Origin: Pyrenula massariospora | Taxonomy: Eukaryota > Ascomycota > Eurotiomycetes > Pyrenulales > Pyrenulaceae | Direction of reading: 5' to 3' | Length of the DNA: 64,000 nt | NCBI GenBank assembly: GCA_021030905.1 | Contig: JAGFMI010000003.1 | Coordinates: forward strand, 2,530,677 to 2,594,676 | Part shown: piece by piece, positions 32,162 through 43,152 of the stretch | How positions within the stretch are numbered: position 1 is the stretch's first letter | Layout: the number at the start of each line of letters is the position of its first letter | Notes under the pieces: generated by a model | The model's input: the letters and a program-made list of their open reading frames with translations, nothing else | Database searches by the model: none | What the model was told of the DNA's origin: nothing | Made by a program: the position numbers and the translations under genes

Positions 32162-32349
32162 TAGGTCAAATCAATGGAGGCATACAAGTTGAATTTTTTC
32201 CACGGTCTATCTATGCATTACTTTTAGACCAATCAATGTCTTGTGCGATGGGAAGATGTAGCCAAGCTCCAACTTCTTATAGTGGTTTGATTAAAATCAA
32301 GGCTCCTCACTCACACCTTCCAAATCATCAGAAGCCCCCCGAATCGTGG

Positions 32350-33822
32350 CTAGGTGAGCGACTTCTGTCGGTCCTCGTCCTCAGTAAGTGCTTTATTTTC
32401 ATCCTTGCCATTGCCCGGCCTTTTCAGCACATCTATGCGTAGCAACAGGGCACAGAAAGTCGCTGCAAGGAAAATGCAACCTGTGAAGACGGCGACGTAT
32501 AGATATGCAGATCCACGCGACGATCGTAAGCCAAGGGCAATGGGCGCAGCAACTATGTGGAGAAGTCAGCGAATTCGAGACCGACAATCTGTGCTTACAT
32601 GTAGTCGGAAAGACAATGGATGTCCAGACAATTGACAGCGAGGCAGGCAGCAATTGAATGCCCAGACATTCAGTTAGCAGAGGAGCAACTACCTGCCGCA
32701 ATGTCAGTAAGAGTTGGCAGCCATCAGAATGGGCCCGGCATCTCACAGCATAGAATGTCCCAAAGACACTACCTCCAAGGCTCGCATATACCAGCAAAAC
32801 AGTATAACTGTTCCCGGACGTCCATATGCAGAAAGAGAAGAGGGCACATAGCCCGGTCGCCAAGCATACCATGTTCAGCCTTCCGATATAATCACTGAAG
32901 CATCCAACCACCGGACGTCCGACAGCCATCCCGAGATTTGCTATAGCTCCAACGATCGCAGCTTGCCATGCACTGAGGCCGATACTTACTGCATTATCTG
33001 GCAACGAGAAGAGGATAATAGTCTAGCCCAGCGTCGAAAACCAACCCCAAATGATGATCAAGATGAGTCGATAGTTCTTCAATAAAGATAAGTCGAACGC
33101 CTTTTGATTCGGGTTGATGGCCTTATTTCGATCTCGCATTACAATCGTGCAGCAACTGTTGATGGTGAGCGCAACAATGGCTGAGATACGAAAGGCCCAC
33201 GCTAAGCTGATATCGTCGATCATGGCTTGTGCTCCAAGCGAGTACGCCGTACCACCAAGGCCGCTCCCTGCTGCAGCTATGGCGCTGGCAAATGATCTGC
33301 GCTTGTTGAACCATTGCGGGATTATCCCGATGGAGCCAACGTAGAGGAATCCTGCTCTCCATCCAAAGACTGCGCCTTGTGTGAGGAAGAGATGCCACGT
33401 CTTCGTTGCGAAGCTTGAGGCAATGAGGGCGCCTGTCTCAAGGACGATGCCAACAGTAAGGGTCTGATGAGTCCCGATCCGCCTGTTACAGTACGTCACG
33501 AGCGGACCGACGGAGGTAATCTGCGAAATTGAAAGGCCACCGATGAAAGCATATGTTACTTCTGACGTCCCTGGAAACAAATTTGAGGAAATGTAGTGCG
33601 CCAGGTAGACACCAAATGCCTGTTTTGTGTCAATTGAGAAGTGTGGGTCGTGAGGACACCTACACCATTGATACCCCAGGTATTGGCTGTTATGAGGAGT
33701 TGTGATATGACACAAACCCATCCATAACCACCGTCCGGTTCTGCTGCTTCTTGGTCCTCCTTTGGGACACACGAATTTTGGGAGGCTTCAAGCTCAGGCG
33801 TCGAATTACCGGAGCTCTCCAT
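32350..33822 (-). pseudogene. MFS monocarboxylate-type transporter gene with one in-frame TAG
   Basis: The spliced model is complement(join(32350..32552,32599..32692,32747..33619,33664..33822)), with introns of 46, 54 and 44 nt. All phases match and give 443 codons. The N-terminus has DGGYGWVCVISQLLITANTWG and AFGVYLAHY, typical of fungal MCT-like (MCH) permeases. About twelve helices follow, through SLPDNAVSIGL, GRPVVGCFSDYIGR and GTFYAVVAPLL, and it ends FTGCIFLAATFCALLLR plus a charged tail. The frame is broken once, by TAG at 33023-33025, between helices 6 and 7 (STLG-stop-TIILFSLPD). Homologous sequence continues at once in frame, and no intron fits. CAG to TAG is one C-to-T change. It is either a recent pseudogene or a readthrough case. 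Confidence 0.85.
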
Positions 33823-34589
33823 ATTGATTGCGTAGTCAATTCTGCTCTCTTCAGATTACTTCTCGTAATAGCTATAAACAAGGAAATGTTTCTTGCTTTA
33901 CAGCAGCAACGGCAATGAGAGAGACGGAATCTTTTATCTTTCAAGGCAAAGTGCCCAACGTCATATAGTGCTATGACGAAAAAGTTCTGCCCGGGGACGC
34001 AGGTCAACGCGTGCCAGGCTTCTTGCAGGACGAGACAGCAGGCATCAAGCGCCAATAGCAAAGAAAATAAGGACACGGTCATATTTCTGCATATTGCCCC
34101 AGGATGTTAGTGCTCCCTGTTAGAGGCTACGAATATGGAACATCGGGACAGAGAAACACAGGCTAAGCGTGCGATTTTGGCTCCCACCATGTACAGTTCT
34201 CTATCATCCCATGGTAGTCGGGATCCGCGAAATCCCCTGGATAACGCCAAGCTGGCTCGCCCTCGCATACCATAAATGGTATAGTGCTATGCTGACACGG
34301 ACGACTGTGGAGGCCCTTTGAGCACAACTATTGGTAAGGGGAGGTACGGCTACCTCACCAGGATTCGGAATTATTAATCTGCTCACAACTTTCAATCGCT
34401 CGCGGCTATGCCGTTCGCCACCACGGTTGCTGATGAGTAACGCGGAATGGTAACTCTGATTCAAGACTGAACATGGGCAGCGGTTTTGGAAGTAGGTATA
34501 TAGCTCACCCCCGTTCCTGATGCGTCGTAGCATCTTCTGTGAGAGTCAGTGTGAACGGTACATACATTTCAGACATCAACAAAATCACA
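33823..34589. promoter_or_regulatory. Bidirectional promoter between transporter and catalase genes
   Basis: This is a head-to-head spacer of 767 bp. It has no ORF with family resemblance and is the likely site of joint regulation. Confidence 0.45.
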
Positions 34590-36120
34590 ATGGCTGCCGC
34601 GGCCGGTCCAATATACACCACATCGAACGGGCGACCAGTCACCCACGCCACCGCATCCCAAACACTTGGACGGACAGGTCCCATACTTCTTCAAGACTTC
34701 CACCTGATTGACCTCCTTGCCCACTTCGATCGAGAGCGCATCCCCGAACGAGTCGTGCATGCGAAGGGCGCGGGTGCTTTCGGAGAGTTTGTAGTGACCC
34801 ACGACATCACCGACATCTGCGATGCAGACATTTTTAGCTCAATTGACAAGAAGACGCCGGTGGCTGTCAGATTCAGTACAGTGGGTGGTGAAAAGGGCTC
34901 GGCAGACTCCGCAAGAGACCCTCGTGGTTTTGCGATCAAATTCTTCACCGAAGAGGGCAACTGGGATATGGTTGGGAATGACACTCCAATTGCAAGTCCT
35001 GACATCATCTAGTGTGCGCGCCCATGGAGCTGATCAAATCCAGTTCTTCATTCGCGATGGCGTGAAGTTTCCAATGTTCATTCATACGCAGAAGCGAAAT
35101 CCTCAAACCAACCTCAAGGATGCAACTATGTTCTGGGACTTCCTCACTTCAAACCCCGAGTCCCTGCACCAAGTCCTCTACAGCTTCAGCGACCGTGGCA
35201 CACCATCTTCATATCGCAAAATGAACACATACTCTGGCCATACATTCAAGTTTACTAAGAAGGACGGCCGTTTCAAATATGTCAAGCTTCACTTCCTATC
35301 GGACCAAGGCATTGAGAACTTCACGAACGATGAAGCTGCTGCGATGGCTTCGAAGAACCCAGACCACAATACCGAAGATCTCTTCAACGCTATCGCGAAG
35401 GCCGATTATCCCTCCTGGACACTCAAAGTCCAAGTGCTCGACCCTGCAGACGCCGAGAAGTTCCGTTGGAACATATTCGACGTTACCAAAATCTGGCCTC
35501 ATAAGGACGTGCCGTTCCGCACAGTGGGCACCATAACCTTGAACCGCAATCCGGAGAACTACTTCGCCGAAGTCGAGCAGCTCGCTTTTGCACCTGCGCA
35601 TCTTGTTCCGGGCATCGAACCCACCGTGGACCCCATGTTGCAGGCGCGGCTTTTTTCCTATGCCGATACCCAACGCCACCGCCTCGGTGTAAATTACCAA
35701 CAAATACCCGTCAACAGACCTCTACACGCATACAACCCTTTCCAGCGTGACGGCCACTATGCCATCACCGGCAACGGAGGAAGCGCACCAAACTACCCTG
35801 CCCCTCTCAAGCCAAATACCTACAAGCCCGTCGACGTCAACCAACAGCACGAGAAGTGGGTCGGACAAGCAACGTGGAACATGCAGGAAGTCACCGATGA
35901 AGACTATGTTCAAGCGACGTGGTTCTGGGAGATGCTGGGCAAGCAAAGTGATCAGCAGGAGCATCTGGTGTACAACATCGCCAGCCACCTGCACGCCGCA
36001 AGCGATGAAGTGCGCTCAAGGACATACGAGTACTTGTCGAAGGCGAGTACAAGGCTTGGGAGCAGAGTGAAGGAAATGACGGAGAGTATCAAGGCGAAGA
36101 GGGAGACAGGCCAGGTTTAG
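34590..36120 (+). CDS. Small-subunit heme catalase, two exons joined by a GC-AG intron
   Basis: The gene converts hydrogen peroxide to water and oxygen. The model is join(34590..34991,35044..36120), 492 residues, normal for small-subunit catalases. The active-site motif [22 protein letters not shown] (catalytic His) is present, as are the asparagine region ([32 protein letters not shown]), [21 protein letters not shown] and the heme-ligand motif [14 protein letters not shown] (Tyr). Without splicing the frame is lost. The 52-nt intron 34992-35043 starts GCAAGT and ends CCAG and joins NDTPI to FFIRD exactly as in other catalases. The C-terminus is GQV, so there is no obvious PTS1 peroxisome signal, and no signal peptide is present: probably cytosolic. 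The start is the first [14 protein letters not shown]. Confidence 0.95.
34992..35043 (+). other. GC-AG intron of the catalase gene
   Basis: The intron is 52 nt with 5' GCAAGT and 3' ATCCAG, phase 0. The splice is dictated by the unbroken catalase motif on both sides. Confidence 0.9.
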
Positions 36121-36923
36121 AAAAGGGTCAGTGGAGAATCATATAAATCATTGGCCAAGGTAGCAAACTCACATCTAACAATTTGCGCATGGTATAATGA
36201 CTTACTCATTTCTAATATCTCATATCAAATCCCATGATTGTGCAACTTAAGCGAGTCTTTCTTCTGCATGGTTAGATCTACCCGAGTCCGCTTTGCCAAC
36301 ATCTTCGTCCCCTCAAATCCAGGAAGTTCCATATCCTACGTCAATGCCTGTAGCTTCAGGTTCCAACTTTTCTGGACAGACGCGCAGGCGAAGATGTGGC
36401 AAATCAGGATAACAATACCTCGCATGTCCTGATAGACTACAATATTCCACACCGTAATCACAAACCAGCGCTTAACCTAGAAAATGCCATGGTAAAGCGT
36501 AAGCAGATTGTATTTAACGAACGTTTGCTGCAGCCCACCTTGTGCAATGCTGGTAAATAAGTGTATCTTTCAATCATTGACGAGAGCAACTCTAGTATAA
36601 TGGGAAGAAATAGGAATATTCGAGGCAAAATAATACTTTTGGGGGGGAGGGGGGGCAAGACGAACCCTCTATTTTCGGCAGCCAATCCAGAAGACGAAAA
36701 GAATGCTTCGTGCCTATTATCTAGGGTTCAATGATCTTCCCGAGGTTATATGATACATTTTTTATAGTCTACAGAGGCTCTTGTTCCTCTGTAGAGTTCT
36801 TAAATGGAAATTACAAGATGTGATCCATATGCATGTCTGCCGAGATTTGGGGTAACACCGCACTTTCAAGAGCACAACGGTTTTGTCCCATGTCACCACC
36901 TTCTTTTCGTGAACCGTTCTACC
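36121..36923. other. Intergenic with a G-rich tract
   Basis: This gap holds the 3' flank of the catalase gene and the promoter of the hydrolase. A purine tract with two runs of seven G's lies at about 36640-36656 and is a possible quadruplex. No gene is seen. Confidence 0.45.
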
Positions 36924-37536
36924 ATGTCGATAATTGGTGACGTTATCATCGATGCAGGAAAGTTCCAAGCAAGCAGCATGGATGATAGTACGCACAAGCT
37001 CAACCAGACTCTTGAGAAAACCTTTGAAAGCAGCCCGAAATGGTACGAAACGGGAGCTGCCACCTTTCGACAGATGGTTAGAGAAGGACAAACACCGTTT
37101 CCAGTACCATCTCTTCTTTCTAATGCCCAAGACGCCGCCATTCCGTCTCGCGATCCCGGTCGGGATATCTTAGTGCGGGTTTACAAGCCGGATGAGGGCA
37201 AGCCAAGCAAAGGCATCTTTATGTACCTTCATGGCGGTGCTTTTGTACTAGGCACGCATAGGGAGTATGTGTCTCACGATATATAATGAATGAGAACGAG
37301 TCGTTGGCTAATTGCTTCCCCTAGTTCAGACGCATTGCTTAGAGACTATGCAAATAGTTGTCAAGTGACAAGCATCGCAGTTGAGTACCGTCTCGCTCCC
37401 GAAAACCCCTTTCCAGCCGGTATCAACGATTGTATCGACGTGGCTGAGTATCTCGTGGACCATGGGCTAGCGGAATTTGGTGCGCCGTTGCGCGTCATCG
37501 CAGGCTCATCTGCAGGTGCCAACTTCACCCCGCTTA

Positions 37537-37565
37537 CAAGTATTCCCCACCTCGTGCACGGTTCC
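37537..37565 (+). repeat. Left terminal inverted repeat
   Basis: A core of 29 bp containing CCCCACCTCGTGCACGGTTCC-type sequence, identical to the right end over most of its length. The terminal C pairs with a T in the other copy, as expected from C-to-T mutation. Confidence 0.9.
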
Positions 37566-39197
37566 GGCTCGTACACGATTTTAACAACAATTTTAACCAC
37601 ATTATAATTTTACCACATTTTAATATTATAAAATAAAATTTTAGACTTATATAGAGAAAGCTTTAAATTTTAATTAAAAATATTTAAAAAAATTAATTAT
37701 ATATATTTTTATTGAGATATTATAAGTTCTAAATTTTTATTCAAATTTTAAAGATTTAAAGTTTAATTATTAAATAATTCAAATAATTTTATGCAAATTA
37801 TATATTATATAATTTATTATATAAATAAATAGTTTCAGTAAAAAAAAGTTAATATAATTTATATTTATAGCTTAAAATTTTTAATTAAAATTGAAAAATT
37901 TTACGAGAAAAGAAACTATCTAAATTTTTATATAAAATAACTATAATTATTAAGTTTTTACTTTTATAATTAATAAATATATATATAATTTATATTATAA
38001 GTTAATAAAATATAAAAATATGTATTTATATTATATATTTAAAGTTAAAAATAATCAATTTTTTCTGTTTATTTTAAATTAATAATATTTTATAATAATA
38101 ATTAAAATTAAAAAAAAATTATACGAATATAATAAAATTATATAAAAAATAATATATAGAATATAAAATTACTTTATATTTTTTTAATTTTTATATATTT
38201 TTTCAAAATTGAAGTTACTGTATAATTAAAAATTAAATTATTAAAATAATATAAAAATATTTATAATTTTATAAAATAAAATAATATAATTTATAATAAT
38301 AATAGTAATTAATATTTAAAATTAAAAAAATTTAAAAATTTTATTAAATATCTATAAATATTTATATATTACAATATTTTTACCATTATTTGTAAAATTT
38401 GAATTAATTAAAAAATATATATATAATTATACTATATTTTATTATACTAATATTAAAAATATTATATTATTTATTTTTAAATTTTAAATTTTTAAATTTT
38501 TATATATATTTATATTATTTTTTTTAAAATATTAAAATTAATTAAAAGCTTTTATACTTATATATTTTATTTAATAAATATAAATTTTTTAAATTTTTTA
38601 GGATTTTTAAATAAAATATATATTAAATTTTATATATTTATTAAAAAATTATTATCTAATCGAAATATCTTTAAATATTTTAAAAATTTTTTAAAAAGGT
38701 AAAATTTTTACTGTTTTTAACTATATTAATAATATTATTAATTAAAATTAATATTTTTTAATACTGTCCTTTATTTAATACTTTTTTATCTATAAAATAT
38801 AAAAATTTTATAAAATTATATAAAGAACTGATTAAAATATCTTTAAGTAAATCTTTAAATATAACATTATCTTAAAAGTTTTAATATTTTATTAATAAAT
38901 CTTTAAAAATTATATAAGCTTTCAATATATATATAATATTATATATATAATTTATTTATTTCTATAATTATTTTTAAATTATTATAAAAATTATTCAATA
39001 TTTATAAAAAAAACGAAAATTTTGAAAAAAGTATTTCTCTCTTTATAACTATTAATAATAATAAAAATTATAGAATATTTTTATTTTAATTTATTTTTTT
39101 TTATTATTTCTATCTATATATAAATTTTTATAAAATAATATTGGATGGTTGTAAAGTTATAAAGTAGTAAAAATTGACTAAAAAGTGTGCACGGACT

Positions 39198-39226
39198 GGA
39201 ACCGTGCACGAGGTGGGGAAAACTTA
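39198..39226 (-). repeat. Right terminal inverted repeat
   Basis: Reverse complement of the left repeat, with one A/T difference and one C/T difference at the outer end. It is followed by the second TA. Confidence 0.9.
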
Positions 39227-39698
39227 TACGACCTTTCAGCTCATGCGAACGCGCCCACGCCACCGTCTTGCGGCCGTCGTGCTCAACTTTGGGTATTTCG
39301 ATCTCACAATGAATATGCCGACCGCCGCGCAAGGAAACCGGTCCGTCGTGATCGATCGCACTCTGCTAGAGAAGGCAAACGAGGCTTATGTCCCAGGGAC
39401 AAGTGTCGAGGAGCGGCAAAACCCGCGCATTTCGCCGTTCTATGAAGATATGCAGAAGCTTGCTCGAGAGTCGCCATTCGGCACGCTGCCACCTACCCTG
39501 TTCAACTGCGGTACGGCTGATCCTTTATTGGATGACTCTTTGGTGATGGGTACTAAGTGGATGGCAAGTGGCAGCGAGGCGGTGATCAAGCTGTACCCTG
39601 GGGCGCCACGCATGTTTACAGCGTTCAAGGGTTTCAAAGTCGCGGATGACGCGGCGGCAACTACGGTAGCATTCTTGAATGAAAAACTGGGAAGTTGA

Positions 39699-41017
39699 GT
39701 CTGGAAAGTAGAAGTTGCGATCCTGACTAGATTTATTGGATTCCCTTCGACTTGCTCGCTATTACACTGTGCTTTATACAACTGGCGGTAGAGCTAAATA
39801 CATGTTGCAGGATTATCAAGATCTTGTATAGATATTGACGAATTGATCATCACTTCCATTCGCTGGGTCGTCATCTCCGGACCATAAGAACAATTTGCCT
39901 GAAGTTCTGTCCAACTAGACCATCTCAAAAAGACTTTCATGATCTTCCGAACCTTTACGACGAGCTATATAGTGTATTTGGCTGATGAGATTGTGTCTTT
40001 TAAGCGTATGCATGGGTGCTAATATAATTTGATCAAGTTGCATTAGATACCAGCCACCTAATTATCAAGACTACAATTTTGTCGGACAGAGATTTTTGTG
40101 ACCACGGTAATCATTACTAATTTCAGGGAGACCATCCGTCAATCTGAATCGTCCTACTTTGTTTTTCTTAGCAATTCTACCATTGTTATATTTTTTGCTA
40201 TGATAAGTCCCTTTACGCCAGGATTAAGACGAGACCTCCAACGATCCGGAGGTAAGGGACCGGGACAAAGGTCGAACACAATGTATCCATGGTTTGAATG
40301 AGGTACGCTCTCCTGGTCGGCTCGCTTTCTTCAAAAGCATCATGTGCCCAGTATCAATTATTTTTCACTATCTCTTCTGCTTTATTTCTCCAATAACATC
40401 AAAATCTCTTTCACACACATATGGTCTCACTCCTTTGTGAAGGCTAAAGCCTGTAACAATCGCCTGTCATGTCTCCTATGCACAATGGTCGGCGAAAACC
40501 TATGCCATGGATCTATATGCCTTCACTGCTAACATCTCACTCAATATCATCGACTACTCTCGCCTTGTACAGTCATCGCTTTGCCCACTAGCATGAGAGC
40601 TCACCATTCACAATCTTAGAACCTCCTTGAAGGAGTTCGACCTCCTGTTATCACCAGCATCAAGATCACTTAACTCTTTTCTGGGAAGCTGCTGTTCCCA
40701 TTGTACAATTCTTTCACGTATAGCAGAAAATAGAGTGAAAGATGAGCGACTTAGCCTGTAGCTGCCTAGTGCAGTCACTGGGTATTCACTTTCACTTCCG
40801 ACTGGTAGTGGCAACGTACCTATATAAACATTTTGTTTTCTCCAACTGACCTTTCAACTCTTCCATGAGCTAATATTGTGCTAAAGACCGCTTCCGTGAG
40901 TTTCCTCGAAAGATTGACCAACATCGCAAGAACATTTCTCCAAACACCCTTCTTGTAACTTGAACAGGCCGTATCAGAGGCACAAGGTTAGGAGCATTAC
41001 CTCCCCAAGAAGCCAAG
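39699..41017. other. Intergenic, nothing recognised
   Basis: This 1.3 kb stretch has only short frames. A 60-codon minus frame at 40608-40814 has protein-like composition but no ATG and no family. Confidence 0.45.
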
Positions 41018-41797
41018 ATGATACCACTGGATACTCCGATGAGAAAGTCTTACAGCTTTGTTTCACTACCGATCGAGATCCGCTTGATCATTTACGACTT
41101 CGTGGAGAGCCAACACAAGTACCACGACTGTGCGTACAGATGGCAATTGACTTCTCTTCTCCTCACCTCCAAGCAAATTTACAGAGAGGTTGTTCCCTAC
41201 CTTTACGGAAGAGATATGATAAGGTGGTCCCTGCCCAAGCACTTGTCAGCTAAAAAGAGAGATCCGTTCGTGCTATCGCACATACGAAAAATGAATCTAA
41301 TAATGTGCGATCCCCTCACTGCTGAACAGAGCATGGTCGGCATCAGCGGTGTCATGCGGAACTGTACCGCATTGCAGGAGCTCACCATCGACATGGGTTG
41401 GGACATCGACGACAAGGAATATGGTAAGCTCGTGCTTGCCCTGCTGAACGTGCCACGCCTTGCCCCCTTTCTGGTTCCCAAATTCAAGATTTACGTGCCC
41501 ACAGGTCTTTTGGGCACCAAGGATCGGCTTTCCCTTGGCATTTTCGATAGAAAGATTCCTAATTCCGAGATCCGGGCTCAGTTACCAACGACGACGAATA
41601 CTGCGCTGCAGGAAATAGAGCTTCACCTCTGCCTGAATCTGAGGGAGTTCAAGACACTAATGTCACAGAGACTGGGAGAATGGCATATGGTCAAGGTTGG
41701 CGCGAGATCTACCTCGGTGATCGAAGAGATCGCGTTGTCGTGGGAGAAGGTGCGAGAGGGAGTAGAAGGTGGGATGCAAAAGCCGCTTAGGACTTAA
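41018..41797 (+). CDS. F-box/2EXR-like hypothetical protein
   Basis: This is a single exon of 259 residues from the ATG at 41018. The N-terminus (FVSLPIEIRLIIYDFVE, then LLLTSKQIYREVVPYLYGRD) is the degenerate F-box-like block shared by a very large family of ascomycete hypothetical proteins. The rest is helical, with leucine spacing recalling short leucine-rich segments (ALQELTIDMGW, ALQEIELHLCLNL). Such proteins may be substrate adaptors for SCF ubiquitin ligases, but function is unproven. It has no obvious partner among the neighbours. Confidence 0.75.
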   Translation: MIPLDTPMRKSYSFVSLPIEIRLIIYDFVESQHKYHDCAYRWQLTSLLLTSKQIYREVVPYLYGRDMIRWSLPKHLSAKKRDPFVLSHIRKMNLIMCDPLTAEQSMVGISGVMRNCTALQELTIDMGWDIDDKEYGKLVLALLNVPRLAPFLVPKFKIYVPTGLLGTKDRLSLGIFDRKIPNSEIRAQLPTTTNTALQEIELHLCLNLREFKTLMSQRLGEWHMVKVGARSTSVIEEIALSWEKVREGVEGGMQKPLRT

Positions 41798-42510
41798 CAC
41801 CAATTGGATGCCATCTCGCAGAGGGTGGCGGACAGGTGGTATAAGCGAGTGAACGAGGCATAAGTCCCGTAGAAATGCGGCATTCTTCTCTCTGTGAAGG
41901 TCAAATCTCAGTCGCCCTTCCATTGGTGAAACGATTAGATACCCGAAATTTTCGTGCACATAGCAAAATGAAATATGAGGATATTACAACAAAAATCAAG
42001 AAACTTACCATTTTGTGCAATTTGAGAGGGAAGGCAGTAGCCCTCTTATCCATCGGTGGCAACTCATCGAACGGTCAATGTTTGTATCGAGAATGAGAGC
42101 ATCAGCGAGGTCCTCGCAAGGAAAATAGGTGCACCGAGTTTTCTGTGTTGTTTCCACTTCGGGCTGGTAGTAGCCAGCATGTCACGCCATACGGGCTTCT
42201 GTACTATGCTATTTTATATCTGGACTGCTTCTTTGAGAAGTCTTTCGCTCCCCCTCAATTCGTCCAACATTGTTCACAATGCGACGTCATATTTACATCT
42301 CGAAATCGCTTGTTAGTGTGTCCTAACAGATTCATGACGCAGCACAGCCCTTGAGAATCAACATCGAGTTAGCGACGCCTAATGAATGTATCCATATATA
42401 TTGCCTTCGATCTGTCTTTCTGCGGGCGACGGCAGCGACGCTTTATCGTCGCAACATGCCGTGGCCTACGTTGCCCGTTCTTAGAGGTCCCCATCGCACA
42501 ATGACACTCG
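41798..42510. other. Intergenic, nothing recognised
   Basis: This lies between convergent genes. No signals are seen. Confidence 0.45.
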
Positions 42511-43152
42511 CTACCCTTCCCCCACCAAATACCCCATAGTCACAAGCGTCCTCTCAGTTATCTTCCACGTAATCCCCCTTTCATCCCCTTCCCCCGGCAC
42601 CGCAGTCCACTCATCAAAATACTGCCCGTAATGATACCCAACTTGCCCCGTCCGGTTGCTTGTGCCAAAGTGCGTGGCCGTGAAACTGCGACGATTGTGG
42701 TGCATCTTAGACAAATACCCTCTCTTAGAGAATAACATCATATCGTAGAGAAGAAGCCCCGCATCAAGCTCCAGATGGAGAAAAGCCATGGTCATGCGGG
42801 AAAAAAAATTCAGTAACACTTACTAACTTCTACTCCTCGCCCCCGTCCCATCCTCGCTTACATCGATACTCACACTCCCAAGCATATGCTGGCTCTGAAG
42901 TCCAAAGAGGCTCTTGTTCAGGCCTGCGGCCAGCTCGTCGACGGAGTGCGTGACGCCGATAGGTTCGGGGAAGGATGCGGTGGCATTTGAGACGAAGACG
43001 GCGGAGAGGCCGGTGAAGTTTTTCGAGTCGAGGAGGTAGCAGTAGGTGGAGAGGGTGTTGGAGATTGATTGGTGCGGGGATAGAGTGGGATGGGTGAAGG
43101 TTGGTGTAACAAGGGAGAGGAGGACCGCGGGGAAGAGGCGGGTGACGTACAT
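42511..43152 (-). CDS. Secreted SnoaL-like (NTF2 fold) protein, two exons
   Basis: The model complement(join(42511..42685,42824..43152)) gives 167 residues. A signal peptide is clear (MYVTRLFPAVLLSLVTPTFTHP). The mature part has ISNTLSTYCYLLDSKNFTGLSAVFVSNATASFPEP, the usual helix-strand start of SnoaL-like enzymes. It then joins across the intron to SYFTATHFGTSNRTGQVGYHYGQYFDEW and KITERTLVTMGYLVG. The 5' site GTAAGT overlaps a TAG that would otherwise end exon 1. The 138-nt intron is longer than others here, so an alternative acceptor is possible. Family members isomerise, cyclise or bind small polyketide-like molecules. The catalytic role is unknown and secretion is inferred. Confidence 0.75.

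Larger units (their letters stand above)
37537..39226. mobile_element. Tc1/mariner-type DNA transposon, RIP-saturated inside
   Basis: This 1690 bp element is flanked by a TA duplication (37535-37536 and 39227-39228). It begins CAAGTATTCCCCACCTCG and its reverse complement begins TAAGTTTTCCCCACCTCG, so the ends form terminal inverted repeats of about 29 bp with near identity. They continue with C/T differences for roughly 100 bp. The outer 40-odd bases keep normal GC, while the interior is almost pure A/T with stops in all frames, as after saturated RIP. The TA target, repeat ends and total length fit Fot1/pogo-like elements of ascomycetes, but no transposase motif could be read. Orientation is unknown. 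Confidence 0.85.
36924..39698 (+). pseudogene. Alpha/beta-hydrolase (HSL-like esterase) gene split by a DNA transposon
   Basis: Exon 1 is 36924-37264. A 60-nt intron (37265-37324, GTATGT, GCTAAT branch) follows, and exon 2 starts at 37325. Exon 2 is cut at 37536 by a mobile element and resumes at 39229, ending with TGA at 39696-39698. The coding pieces total 341 + 212 + 470 = 1023 nt, exactly 341 codons. Excision would therefore leave a 340-residue protein of normal length. Motifs are the oxyanion loop YLHGGAFVLGTH, VEYRLAPENPFPAG, the nucleophile elbow AGSSAG, then after the insertion LMRTRPRHRLAAVVLNFGYFDL, ADPLLDDS (acid) and a C-terminal stretch lacking a clear catalytic His (the usual H-F position reads PRMFTAF). 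Relatives hydrolyse short acyl esters. As it stands, translation stops inside the left repeat (37607). Confidence 0.9.

Noticed and set aside
34822-36120. Catalase read as a frameshifted pseudogene
   Set aside because: The apparent frame change is explained exactly by a 52-nt GC-AG intron with consensus GCAAGT, so the gene is probably intact.
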